From Nissolia schottii (Eukaryota > Streptophyta > Magnoliopsida > Fabales > Fabaceae), in NCBI GenBank assembly GCA_003254905.1, contig QANU01021433.1:62001-126000 (forward strand): a DNA stretch of 64,000 bases, written 5' to 3'. Below are positions 36,556-48,423 of this stretch, in pieces (the stretch's first letter is position 1; every line of letters begins with the position of its first letter). A program made the translations under genes and the position numbers. Under the pieces are notes generated by a model, which was given only the letters and a program-made list of their open reading frames with translations, had not been told where the DNA came from and did no database searches.

Positions 36556-39500
36556 TGACCGATTTTATTCAAGATCATCATCTTGTTTATTATTTCGGTA
36601 GCAACATTTTGTGCATATAACATTATTAACAACAATATGATTTCTATTAGTTTCATGTTTTTCATAAAGACATAACTCATTAAGATCTATTTATTCTTGT
36701 CATTTTTCAGGTACCTGAACCGCTTTTGGGGTTTCATCAATACTTATGTCTTGGGGCTCTTTTCAAGCAATTGTCTCCATATTATGACAACTTTCATTAA
36801 TTCTTCATTTCCATTTTAAACAAATTTTCATATTTGGAACTGATGCTAACACACTTCAGGCATGACTTACTTTGCACTAATAGGTTGTCCTTCTACGACA
36901 CCATTTTAAATTGGAGCAATAGTTTGCAGCCTGTATATGAGCTTTCATAACTTTCTTTGTGTCAGTAAACAAATCTAGCAATTGATTTGTATTGTCTTGT
37001 ACGAGAATCTAAATATAATAATGATAATATATTTTATGTAATTTCTATTTTTAGTTGCTTATTTTCTCCCCCTAATGTTGGAAAAAATATTTCATCAAAA
37101 TGACAATAAAATAAATATTGCCGCAAATAAATCTCTGATTAGTTGATGTAGTTTATAATAAAAGGGGATTCATAATCAATCATATATTCCCAACATTCTC
37201 TAATGACTCATTTTTATGTGGTGTGGCGAATAAATTTTAACATAAACCCCATATTTAAGATGGTAAATATTTGACTCTTGACCAAACGCCAAGTGTAATT
37301 GAGAGAATTTATAATATCTTGTCGACATGATAAGTACAAGTGTTGTTAGATGCAAGATAACATATCCTCATGCCAAGACATGAAGTTTTGTTCTCATAAG
37401 TAATAGTCTAACTATTAATTGGAGGCATTTAATATACAATTTTGCTAGACCATGCATAAATAGGAGCATTATGTCCTTCAACTGTTGTTCCATTTGACAT
37501 GCAGTAATCATTAAAATCTTGATATATTAACTCACAATTATTATCAAGACAAAAATTGTCTTAATGATATTATTTGGATACTTTGCTCTTAAATTATTTG
37601 AGCAATCAATGTTGTAAACATCAGGTTATAAGTTAATGATAAACACACATGTAACTATTTGTTTTATGAATCTATTAAAATCATATGTAATTTATAAATA
37701 ATCCACATGATAGATGAATGTGCCCATATAGTTCACCTTCAATGCATTACAGAAATGCAAATGATTTTCTTACAAATTCAATTGGTGATTGTCTCATAAT
37801 TAATTTATTTGAGAACAAGCAATACACGAGAATTCTTTAACTCGAAGAATCGTATGGCTCTTTGATGGATTTCAAAAATGAATTCTCAAAAATTATTTGC
37901 ATCATAATTGAACCGGGATGGTCTTACCTGTCATGCAAAAAATTTGGTTCAGTAAACTTCTGGTTTGCTGTAGCATAAGTTTCAATTACAACAATATTTT
38001 TATAGTACAAACTAGAGCAAACCAGTTAGTTTTATAATACATATTTATTACTTGGTATAATAGTTGTAATATGGAGATATATAATGTTCTCTTTATTTAA
38101 AGTATTAACATGATATTCATTTAGCTAATATCTTAAAATTTTAACAATTTTCTTTGAGACAATCTAGATAATATAAAATTATCTATAACAAATTTTGTTC
38201 AAGTAATATTATATCAACTTTTCTGAAGCCTTTAATCATTTTTTATAATACCAATAATGTTTAATAATTCATAATGATTTGCATTTCTCTTGAAAAGAGA
38301 ATAGTAGCTCTTATAGAGCCTTCATTCATATTTATGACTTAGTAGTTCATTATAAATTTTGTTTATTTGGGAAAAAAATAATAGTTCTTTGGAACTTTCA
38401 TTCATCTTTATGAATTGATAGGTAATAGTGCATTATAATTTTTGTTTCTTCGAGAAACAAAATATTAATTCTTCTAGAACTTTCAAAACTTGGCACCACC
38501 GATGCTTGTGTTATCATTTTCTTATCTCATTATCATATGAGTAAGATATGTTTTGCTGTTAAAAATATACACTGTTGCACTACTTGCAAAACATATATAA
38601 GTACCACTATTTTGATAATTTTCTTTTAAAAAAACAATACACGTCATAAATAATGATAATATCATAAAATATTAACATATCACGTTAAAATGAAAATTAT
38701 CATATGTAAACATTTTACAAAACTAAATCACTAATAATTACAATATATTGTGAATATCATAATGATTAATTTAATATTGAGACTTAATGCTAATTAAAAG
38801 TTTCTAAATAAAATAATATATTATCTAAAAGAATAATACCATAAAATCATAAACTCAAAATTTATAAAAAAGAATGAAAACTAACATATTAGTAAACATT
38901 TATGTCATTAATAAAATGACCAATATCTCAATTATGATATTTAAAGAAAATAGATATCTCTAAATAAATCATATTGCTTGTATTATTACTCATATCATGA
39001 TTGTTTAATATTCTAAAACAAGTATTTTTGTGACCATTCTTTTATAGAGATATTTGATAAATATCAAACAAATGCACTATATTCATTCGGGTAACTTTGC
39101 TACTTTTGGAGTTGTAATTTGTCGTATGAATGAACCATAGCCAACTAGGTGATTTTCATGATTTTTAATGAATAACTCTTCATTTTATTCAGCTATGCAT
39201 GAGAAGACAGAATTTCAATTTAAAATATTATTATAACTCCTTTCACATATTGCTACAACATGAGCATATTTAGAGTGTGAAATGTGGGAAATAATTTTCC
39301 CAATTAGTTATCGTTAGTGATATTTTCATCACACAATTTAAATAGATAACTTGTCTTAAAAACTATTGAGTTTTTCTCCCCCAATTAGTTATCGTTAGTG
39401 ATATTTTCATTGTAAAGTTATCATTCACTTCTGAGAATAGATTTATTTTCTCATCATATGGTAAATGTACTGGTACTATTCACTTCAAGGAATAGTGTAT

Positions 39501-39823
39501 ATTTCCTATAACATTATCCACCATTCATTTTTGGGAATGGTGTTAAAAGAAAAATAATAGAATAATATATATATATATATATATATAAAATAAATATGCA
39601 TTGATAAAGTTAAGCCAAATTATCAACAAAAATATAAATAAAAATATAATAGTAATAAAGAAGATGAACTTATACAAAAAAAATGTGTACAAAGGTTAGA
39701 ACTTCCTGATGATTATTTGATAACAGATATATAAAAAAAATATTACCTTGAAGAAGTATTCAAAGAAAGATTGATTCTTTGAACTTTTCTACTCACCTAA
39801 AGAGCAAATTCGTGCTGATAACG

Positions 39824-39970
39824 TGTTGTGAATAATAATAAGGAGAATAGAGTAATAGAGAAAGAAGAGAGCACATAGATAATTATAATATTGAGATTCT
39901 AAGAGATGTCTGATATTATTTATATATCGATAAGTGAAGCATACAATGAAAGATTGTTAGAAGTTTAACA
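39824..39970 (-). repeat. 5' LTR of the degraded copia element
   Basis: A short LTR of 147 bp with TGTT...AACA ends on the minus strand, adjoining the primer-site-like sequence. The partner at 35214-35290 shares TAATAGAGAAA, ATAGATAATT and ATTGAGA words but is strongly diverged. Its outer edge directly abuts the next retroelement's LTR at 39971. Confidence 0.65.
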
Positions 39971-41445
39971 ATTACATCATGTCAGATTACTAAGGATTAA
40001 GGGACTGCAAAATACATGTATCCATGATTGATGACCGCGAAACCTTTGCAGTGATTGAGCGCGAATGAGAGCGGTGGTTCCATGGCCTTTCTCAACCAAA
40101 CCTCCTTAGTTCCTCAATGGGACCTTCTGTTTCTCTTTAGATGGGGAGAAGTGAAACGGTTTCTGATTTGGTGTGTTGGGAATCATAACAGTTCCTGCGT
40201 ATTTAAGCTCACCAGGGTTCCCATTATCCCCTGATGGGCCAATACTGGCATCTACCCATTTGGGCCCACATTCATTTTTCTTTAAGTCTAACAAGGCTTT
40301 TAACCAAATAATTAGATCACCAAATTAAGCCATATATGATAAATAACTAATATAATCGTTAACGAATATAAGCCCACAAATATTGGAAATATAAATTTCC
40401 AACAATCTCCCACTTGGGCTACATATCGTTCTTTAAACAATTATATCACAAGTTCCTTAGGCGCGCATCTGAATGCTATTTATCTTTAGACTTTCTTTAA
40501 CAATCTGGTCCATCTCATGTATCGATAATGGAATTACTGCAGCTTTTGTCACCAGAAATTGTGATTAAACCACAATGATCACTATATCAATACACTTAAT
40601 GACATAGATCAAATGTGGATGAGTAGCATGGAAATTACATGCAATGTGATCTCAATCATGTACATTTCCAACTGGTCATTCTTTAATCTTTAGTGAGATC
40701 AATCCAAAGTCCTTAAATGTAATAGAATCATTGCATATACAAAACATAAGAGAGTTCAAAATTGAATCATAAACCATCAACTTTATTATGCATAAAATCC
40801 AAAATTAGAACATAAAGGGACTCCCACTAAACTAAGGTATCCTCATGAATAACACCCATATGAGCAGTATACTCATGAAAGACCTTAGGTGTCAAACCCT
40901 TAGTTAATGGGTCAGCTAGCATCAAATTAGTCTTATATGTTCTATAGAAATCCGTCTATTCTGAACTCTTTCTTTAACAACTAGGAACTTAATGTCGATA
41001 AACTTTGACTTCGTTGCACTCTTGTTGTTGTTGGAATAAAGGACTACCAAGTTATTGTCATAAATCCTTAGTGGTCGGTCAATGCTATCAACCACACGCA
41101 AATTAGTGACAAAATTTCATAGCCATATTCCGTGGTTGGATGCCTCATAGCAAGCTATGAACTCCACGACCATAGTTGAAGAAGCTATAGGTGTCTGTTT
41201 ATTAGACTTCCATGAGATAGCTTCCCATGCCAACATATAAATGTATCCTGATGTTCTCTTCAAATAACGCATCACACGTTAGGCCACTTTCTAGTGCTGT
41301 ATAACGAGATTACTCAAGAATCTTCCCAAAACTCCCACTACAAATGCTATGTCAAGATGAGTACAAACTTGAGCATACATTAGACTCCCTACCGCTGATG
41401 CATAAGGAATCTTCTGCATCTCTTTTCTTTCAAGATCATTACTGG
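39971..41445 (-). mobile_element. Second Ty1-copia remnant: RNase H end plus 3' LTR
   Basis: On the minus strand, 41440-40850 reads, with several stops, the copia C-terminus: [71 protein letters not shown], and a tail LTKGLTPKVFHEYTAHMG. Further on, CAAGTGGGAGATTG is the purine tract directly before an LTR that starts TGTTGGAAATTTAT at 40404. The LTR runs to 39971, where the first copia element begins; its real end is not seen. The 5' part of this element is absent. Confidence 0.75.
40106..40294 (-). other. Open frame inside the LTR, not a gene
   Basis: A 62-codon frame lies within the LTR of the second copia remnant. It has no recognisable domain, and its position inside the LTR argues against a host protein. 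Confidence 0.3.
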
Positions 41446-41995
41446 GGCATTGTTTGACAGGATAGGGAAAGCAAAGAAGTTGTAGCCGAGGCCACAGTTA
41501 CAAAGGTGAAAGGACTAAGAAGGACGCAGCCACAGGGCATGTAAGAGAATTCCAGATCCCCGACATACATGAGATAGATATGCATATAATTGAATGATGG
41601 TATGTTTGTACTTATATATGTAGCCAAGTTTATAGTTATATCTGATATTATGCATTATGTATCGTCAAGGGAATGCCCCAAGATGACTAGTATGTCAGTT
41701 AGCAGTAACACGAGTAGGCGATTTCGTATTGCCACAATCAGACGAGATAAAGAGAATAACACGAGGCCTAGGTAATATCTAGATTGGATGCCCAATCACC
41801 TAGTAAATTAGATAAAGCTGCTCAGGAAATAGGTCCAAGAATAATAATCAGTAGGGGGCTAGTATGCATGACACTTAGAGGTTCCCTGAGCGGCCTGGAG
41901 AATAACCGAGGAAACACAAGGCCACGTTAGAATACTAACCACTGAGAACCTGTTGTTCTCACCCCCACTCGTTTATGGCTCCAGGAACTTATGAC

Positions 41996-42973
41996 TAGGG
42001 GTGGGAACAGGCCAGGCCAGGCCCAACCCTTAACAGGCCAGGCCTGTTTTGTAAATTTCTGGCCTGGGCCTGGCTTGTTAACTATTATAGGCTTTTTTTT
42101 TTAAACTGGTCTGACCTGTTTGGGAAGCCTGGATTGGCCTGTAGCCTGACAGGCCTGCCTGATTTTTTTATAATTAAAATTGATTATATCAAAGTTGATT
42201 TTAGAAGCCATGAAAGACAGAAAAAACAAAGTGGTGAAATTAGAAGTATATATATTTTGTAGATCTGAAGGTAATGAGAAGCCATGAAAGACAAAAAAAA
42301 AATAGAATTTAAATAGAATTTAAATTGAACCAGAAAGCAAACAAATAGAATTTAAATTGAAGTTTATTGAAGTTATTAAATAGCAAACAACCAGAAAGCA
42401 AACAAATAGAAGTTTATTAAAGTTTTTTTTACAAGTTATATCTTAGATCTGTTTTTTAATTACCAGCGGACCAGCAAGCAGTGGCGAGCAGCAGCAGCGG
42501 CGAGATTTGAGGGTATTGAGGGAGGGTACAGCAGCCGCACAGAAGCTAGAAGCATAGAACGTAATATTGAGATTTGAGGGTATCTGAGAGAGGTAGGGAT
42601 TCTATTTCTAGGGTTACTTAATTTAAAAAAACTTAGTAAAATTAAAATAATAAAATGTAATTAATAAATATAATTATATAAAATGATACAAAAAGTAATG
42701 TTGGTCTAATGGTTACCATGTTACCTGATGTGGGGAAGGTCATGGGTTCAAACCTTGCTTGTAGGCAAATGGGATTTTATTTTTTATAGTAAGCATATGG
42801 GTATTTTTAAGTAAACAGGCCAGCCTGACAGGCCTAACATGCTTCACAAAAGGCATGGGCCTGGCCTGTTTACTGAAACAAGCTTCAAAAAAGGCCTGGG
42901 CCTGGCCTTTTTGCCAAACAGGCCAGGCCAGGCGGCAGGCCCTGATAGGCCGCTTGGCCTATTCCCACCCCTA
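41996..42973. mobile_element. hAT-type non-autonomous element with 8-bp target duplication
   Basis: The element begins TAGGGGTGGGAACAGGCC and ends GGCCTATTCCCACCCCTA, an 18-bp inverted repeat with one mismatch. Flanks are CTTATGAC (41988-41995) and CTTACGAC (42974-42981), an 8-bp duplication with one mismatch, as made by hAT transposases. Both subterminal zones are packed with AGGCC(A/T)GGCC words. The middle is AT-rich and holds no transposase frame, but has a tRNA-like segment at 42698-42772. Confidence 0.9.
42698..42772 (+). ncRNA. tRNA-like segment with pol III A and B boxes
   Basis: TGGTCTAATGG at 42702-42712 fits the A box and GGTTCAAACCT at 42745-42755 fits the B box, spaced as in tRNA genes. 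A T-rich run follows from 42777. I could not fold a clean cloverleaf, so this looks more like a tRNA-derived SINE or relic than a working tRNA. Confidence 0.45.
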
Positions 42974-44347
42974 CTTACGACGACTCTTACGACGCTAATG
43001 CTGGCATGCTGCTGAGCCTGACGAGGAGCTATGACTGACCCCCTTGACGCAGACTACTGCCCGAGGCTAGGTAAAAAGGGACCCAACTAGCCTTGGGAAT
43101 TTTGAAAGTACTTGTAGTGAAACTTGGAAACTAAGTAGTTATGTATGGTGAAATGTAATAAGTGTATTATGACTTGTAACTGTATTTTATGAACCCTCTA
43201 GTGATGTAATAAATGTATGAATGATACCTGATTATCTGTAAGCAGCTAGCTCTATCGCTTGCCTTAATTGTTATTCCCACATGCACGACTCCTATTCTCT
43301 GCAATACTTTATGAAATGAGTAATGAAAAAAAAATGTGTCCCTATCTTTATGAATAATTACTTTCAAAAGTACAAGGGACTTAACAGTACTCCCACCCAG
43401 AAGTAAACAACCTAGCAAGCATTGCGTACGGCTCGAGCGTATGCAGTCAGCTAGGGGTGTTTCATATCACCACAAAACCAAACATGACACAGATACAATA
43501 AATTGTGTCTTGTATATCATTACTAAACATAATACAAGACTCACTTTTAGTGTTGTATTTTATGTCTAAGTTTTCATGTGTCTGTATTTTAGTTCTGTCT
43601 CAACAACCAAATGCAATTTAAATGCTTCATGCGTCCATGCCACTCTGGTATCACTACAAGAAATTACACTATTTCCGTCGGTTATGAGCCAGTTACCGTC
43701 GGTACATTGTGTTTCCGATGGATTTAGCATCGATTATCGGGCCGCCGATAAAGGGTTCGACGGAAACCAATTTTGTGTTGGAGGATGGATATCGACGGTA
43801 ATTTGTAGCCAGTTCATTTGATAGGCCATTTGAACCGGATTTCCGTCGAACTAATCCATCGCTAATAATAATAGTATTTTATTCAAATGTTACCGTCACC
43901 TAAAATCGACGCTAATATTCCGTCGGTTAGTATTTACCGTCACTTGGTTGTCGTCGATAATCGTTGTCCATACTATTGTCGGCGATAGTCGACGGTAATA
44001 GGCAAATATTTTAAAAAACTTCATAAACTTTATTTTTGAATGATTATTATTTATTTGAGTAACAATTTTGCTGTAAATAATATGGTCATTTTATTAAATA
44101 AATAATTAAATAATATGTAATAATCAATTATTTAGTTTAACGATTACATTGACTGTGAGAGTTACAACAGATTAATGCATGTATCCATTAGCAAAGATAA
44201 CAAATAAATTCACAAAGTGGTTCAACAAAGTGGTACTTCCCATATATATCCTTGCGTATTTAGATTCATTACATAGTTAAAGAAGCAAATAATATACATA
44301 ATATATTCAAAATTAATGTACAATATATTAAGTCCTCCACAGGGTCT

Positions 44348-44647
44348 TCATGCATCCTCTACGTCCTCCTCAGGGTCCTCCACATCCACGTCCACATACA
44401 TGTTCCCATTTACGTGTACGTTCACGTGAAAGTTCCCACCCACATTGACGTCCATGTGCACGTTCCCACCCACGTTGACGCCCACGTGCACGTTCCCATC
44501 CACATTGACCTCCAAGTGGACGTCCTCGCCCGCATCCACGTCCCAAAAAGCGGAGTCGTAGTTAGGCTCGTCGAACTCGGGTGGGGTTGCTGCAGGTTCG
44601 TCGTCCTCAATGACGATAGGAGCGGAAGGATGATCGCCCAAAACCAT
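44348..44647 (-). CDS. 99-residue acidic repeat ORF inside the CACTA element
   Basis: The minus-strand frame is open for 99 codons. After an acidic start (VIEDDEPAATPPEFDEPNY) it has five 10-residue units of the type (D/N)VHVxVNVGG (residues about 42-91, 44375-44524) and an acidic tail EDPEEDVEDA before the stop. The GC-rich 30-bp unit differs sharply from the AT-rich surroundings. An acidic tail just inside a subterminal zone also ends the DUF4216-type protein of the other CACTA element (4665), so this may be the surviving last exon of the transposon protein. No known fold assigned; expression unproved. Confidence 0.4.
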   Translation of the reverse strand: MVLGDHPSAPIVIEDDEPAATPPEFDEPNYDSAFWDVDAGEDVHLEVNVDGNVHVGVNVGGNVHMDVNVGGNFHVNVHVNGNMYVDVDVEDPEEDVEDA

Positions 44648-45279
44648 AGGGAGCTACGCTATAGAAATATCATTTTCATATATAACCAAGGTTGAAATAA
44701 AGCAATTAATAAGAAAGTAAGATACCTATTAGACCAAAAGGAATTGAATTGGATTGAACTGAATGAATGCATAATCAGGTTGCTTAGTCCACAAGCAAAC
44801 CATATATATATACAAGCCTACAACATCAATAACTTGCACAGCAAGCAGATGCAATAACCAACTAACCAAATGCCAACAAACAGAATCAGTTGGTGTACAG
44901 CTGTTAAATAACTATCAAGGCAAATGAAAATATACACATTATATTTCTCTATTAATGCTCGACCTCACAAGAAAGCTACAAGTTCGCGTCAACAATTTTG
45001 CAACTTATGGCATAAGACAAAATCAGTTCAAATGTAGACAATTCTAATTCCGAAATTAACTCTACATAGACAAAGCTAGGAAGATTAATGTTCATAATTC
45101 CACACTTAAGTCCACAAAGCTATCATAAGAAAGTAATTACAACCTATCCTAGTTATACACTTAAGTTCACAAATCTATCACAGATATACCTACAACCTTA
45201 AGTTCAAATCTCCTTTGATCCTCAACCTCACAACAATTCCAATTCCTCAACTAGTGGCAGACAAGTCCAATTCCTCAAT

Positions 45280-45535
45280 TAAAAGACACACACGCACACA
45301 CCCACACACACAATCACACAAACACACAATCACCTCACAACCCCAAACCCCCAATCAGCCACCCACAGAGACACACACACAAACACACAATCACCTCACA
45401 ACGTACAAACGCACAAATTGCTAACAGAGACAAACACACACACACAAACACAAAACCTCACAACACACCCACACAATCCCAAATCACAACACACGCACAA
45501 ATCATCAGCCACGGAGACACACACACACACACGTT
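45280..45535. repeat. CA-rich low-complexity tract
   Basis: Interrupted (CA)n with ACACACAATCAC(C/A) repeats. It produces spurious open frames and sits in the middle of the CACTA element. Confidence 0.8.
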
Positions 45536-46100
45536 AAATAGAGAAAGCATAGAGAGTGTAGGAGAAGCTGGTTGACCTCTAGTGGTGGAGTAGAGGCGGT
45601 GGCGCGGCAAGAACCCGCGGGTGTGTTGGTTTGGAGAGGAGAGGATGGGTAGAGAGAAAGAAGAAGTATGAGAATGAGGAGAATAGAAAGGAAAATTGCT
45701 TAAGTAATCTGTCCCGACCTTTACCGTCGGAAATGTCCCACAGTAACCGGATATAACCGCCGGTAACAAATACAATTCAAAACGGAGCGTTTAATTAAAA
45801 CATTTACCGTCGGTCAGCTATACATGCCGACGGTAACCAAATAAATTTGGCACCAATTCACGGACCAAATTATTTAATTACCGTCAGTTTGTTTATGTTA
45901 CGACGGTAATGAGCAAGCGCATTATCCTGCACCAATTTCGAAGCTGGTACCATCGGTAAATACCAGTGCACGACGGTAACACGTCAGTATTTACCGTCTA
46001 TTCTAACCGACAGTAATCTTGGGTTTTACCGTCGGTATCATCTGACGGTAATGTACAATTAATTTTTGCGAGCCTTGGCGACACTTTAATTGAGCGATTA

Positions 46101-46196
46101 ATAAAGGCCAAGACCAACATGGTTGTAATCAAGTTGGGGAAATAATAATGTGATGACCCCCAACCTAATTACCACCACCTTGGCCTTGGCCTTTAT
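46101..46196. other. Hairpin 1 in the CACTA element
   Basis: The arms starting ATAAAGGCCAAG and ending CTTGGCCTTTAT pair over about 37 bp with six mismatches around a 17-base loop. Most mismatches become G:U pairs in a minus-strand transcript. It shares sequence with the hairpin at 46256. Confidence 0.7.
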
Positions 46197-46255
46197 CACT
46201 CTCACAATTAACGTGGCGCCAGTAAGCTGCTTAATCAGCTAGTTAATGAATGACA

Positions 46256-46326
46256 AAGTCCAAGACGGTGGTAATCATCACTATTCCCCCAACAGGACAG
46301 CTGATAATTACCATTGTCTTGGACTT
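46256..46326. other. Hairpin 2 in the CACTA element
   Basis: AAGTCCAAGACGGTGGTAAT pairs with ATTACCATTGTCTTGGACTT over about 25 bp (three mismatches) around a loop of about 21 bases. The stem shares the CCAAG...GGTGGTAAT core with hairpin 1, so the two are duplicates or share an origin. Confidence 0.7.
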
Positions 46327-47047
46327 CGCATCTATTCGATGGCTGAGTGACGAGCACCAAAACGTCGTTAGATTTTAGTGCGCGATCAAATAATAATTTA
46401 TAAACCAAGTAAACCCCAAGAACGTAGTAAAGGGGNATTAAACTAATATCACTTTCCCGACGACAAAAGCATCGCACGACGGATAAGAAAGGGGAGAATG
46501 GATGAGAGAAGAGAATTATGGTTATGGTGCAGGCTTAGGAGGATGGGGGGAGGGGATTTTATACTATTCGGCCAAGGTGTTACCGGTGGATATATCAGAC
46601 GGTAACCGGCGTTCTCGAAAACGGCGCGACGATATAATGGGAATGTTGAACGTTCTGAAAACGGCCGATTAATATTTCCGAGACATTTACCGTCGGTCTT
46701 TACCGACGGTATTAAAAAAATTTATGGCGGGTTGATGAAATTGTTGCGCCTTTTCCCAATGTATTATCGTCGGTAGAGACTTTGACCGACGGTAAAGGTT
46801 CTATTACCGTCGATTTTACCGTCGTGTATTCCTAACCGACGATAACTTCATTGATCGTGCCCCGCTCACTTTCTTGAACCATTTACCGTCGGTGTTTTTT
46901 TCTGTCCGACGGTAATTCCGTCGGTTATTTTCCGACGGTAATTTCCAGACAAAAATAGTCAATATTCTTGTAGTGTGTGTCCTCCATTCTCGCGAATCAA
47001 AATTTTCTTCCATTCCCGCTTCATATCTATTTAATTTTTTCTCATAG

Positions 47048-47053
<6 letters not shown>

Positions 47054-47092
<39 letters not shown>
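47054..47092. repeat. (TG)n microsatellite
   Basis: About 19 perfect TG units preceded by a short TA run. Confidence 0.95.
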
Positions 47093-47093
<1 letters not shown>

Positions 47094-48423
47094 ATACCCA
47101 CGAATACTTATTAAAAAAATTTAAAATGGTGAAAAAATTTATTTATGATAAAAAAATTCTTTTTTGATTAAAAATCTATAAATGTAAGATGTAATAAATA
47201 AATATAACGAATAAATATACTAAACTCTAATCTATAAACTTCAACCAAATAGTGGTGAAATTGATTAAAATAATAACAATGTCTGATGAAAATCAAAGAC
47301 TGAGTTTTTGCGAGATAATTATAGTAGTATATGACTATACGTAACTGACATTTAAGAATATATTATGAAAATATATAGGTACACACATCTAAAATATGTA
47401 ACCATACTATTGTCAAATGAATCAATTAACAAACACACGATGATAGAAGAGTTTAGAAATGCAACACTCAAGCCTTTTAAACACGTCTAAACTAAAATTA
47501 ACTTTCATTTAATAATATTCTTAAATTTCACAATATTTTTTTTCCCGATAAGTAAGTTTTAGTTAAGTTTATTAAAATGTTTTATTTATATAATTAAAAG
47601 TAATTTAATTATTTTACATATCGGGTACTCGAGGATATGGTACATGTAACCCTTCCCTCACCCTATTTGACAAAAGAGTATTGAAAATATTCATCCTCAT
47701 TATCCGTGGAGAAAAAATTTCCCCTCATATTCACCCAATCATGAGTATTATCCGCGGATATCTAAAGGTGTGAGTAAAATTGTCAAACCTAGTAATGCAT
47801 ACTCTTTTCTTGCGCCAACTAATATAAACTTAAATTTTAATGAGTATTATTACTCTAGTGTTTATGCTTATTATAATAACTTTACATATAAAGAGAAACT
47901 TTAAAATATATTTACAAAACACTAATTTTTTAGCTTTTGGTTATTGAGGACTATTTTTTTTATATTTTTGCCAAACAATATTACTATAGATTTTCGATAG
48001 CAGCTTTTAGAGAGTAAAAAAGACCAACAACTCTAAAAAAGGCACAACATTATTAAACCCAAGTCTCAAACTCTCAATGATATATTTACATGAGCTTTTA
48101 GATTATTTACCAAACACTATTCTTGTGAGTTTTGCTTATTAAGATGAGCTTTTAGATTATTTTACCAAATACTAATATAACTTTTCAAGAGTCATTTTTA
48201 GAGAATCACAACATTACCAAGTCTAAATATACCCTATGAACATGCAAGTATTTTTCGTCACCCACCAACCATAAAAACCCTTATACCCACGTAACCCACC
48301 AGTCATTTAACTTGTATTGTGTATATAGCTTAATTATACAAATTTTTATGTTACCTTAATTATACATTAATTTAGTAAATAATTTATTTGTGTCAAATAG
48401 TTTAAAATAATTTATTATTTATA
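47093..48423. other. AT-rich intergenic DNA, possible decayed hAT-like repeat
   Basis: GGATACCCACGAATACTTATT at 47092 and ATGAGTATTATCCGCGGATATC near 47741 could be related inverted ends of an old element of about 680 bp, but the match is weak. No gene is seen. Confidence 0.3.

Larger units (their letters stand above)
35214..39970 (-). mobile_element. Ty1-copia retrotransposon, degraded, about 4.75 kb
   Basis: On the minus strand the right LTR is 39824-39970, starting TGTTAAACTTC and ending CACAACA. It is followed by ACGTTATCAGCACGA (about 39807-39823), the primer-site-like junction typical of one group of plant copia elements. Pol pieces follow: reverse transcriptase (APESVKPV, KARLVVQGFS at 36555-36313) and the RT/RNase H connection (KVPHFSAIKALVYFANNTP at about 35930-35860), all with many stops. 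A purine tract (minus-strand TAGGGGGAGAAA) lies at 35529-35540. A weakly matching LTR relic is at 35214-35290. Direct repeats CCAATTAGTTATCGTTAGTG at 39300 and 39382 and an AT run at 39567-39588 are internal. Non-functional. Confidence 0.75.
41446..43460. mobile_element. LTR-like block split by a hAT element
   Basis: Without the inserted 978-bp hAT element this block is about 1.04 kb of mixed-composition non-coding DNA. It ends near GCTAGGGGTGTTTCA (43452-43460), an ending like plant Ty3-type LTRs (compare GGGGTGTGACA at 3651). It may be a solo LTR. No coding region or second LTR is seen, so the class is a guess. Confidence 0.35.
43652..46975. mobile_element. CACTA transposon, both ends present, 3.3 kb, non-autonomous
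   Basis: It starts CACTACAAGAAATTACAC and ends ATATTCTTGTAGTG, matching 12-bp CACTACAAGAA(A/T) terminal repeats. Flanks are TAT and TGT, a 3-bp duplication with one mismatch. Subterminal zones (43670-43990 and 45715-46970) carry dozens of TTACCGTCGG / CCGACGGTAA units in both orientations. No transposase domain is readable. The interior holds a repetitive open frame (44348-44647), a CA-rich tract, two related hairpins and one ambiguous base (N at 46436). Confidence 0.9.

Noticed and set aside
42698-42772. A functional tRNA gene
   Set aside because: A and B boxes match, but I could not pair acceptor and anticodon stems convincingly and it lies in a transposon.
45215-45775. CA-rich open frames
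   Set aside because: Frames arise from the low-complexity (CA)n tract inside the CACTA element.
46436-46436. Ambiguous base N as a possible assembly gap
   Set aside because: A single N with continuous repeat structure on both sides is a base-call ambiguity, not evidence of missing sequence.
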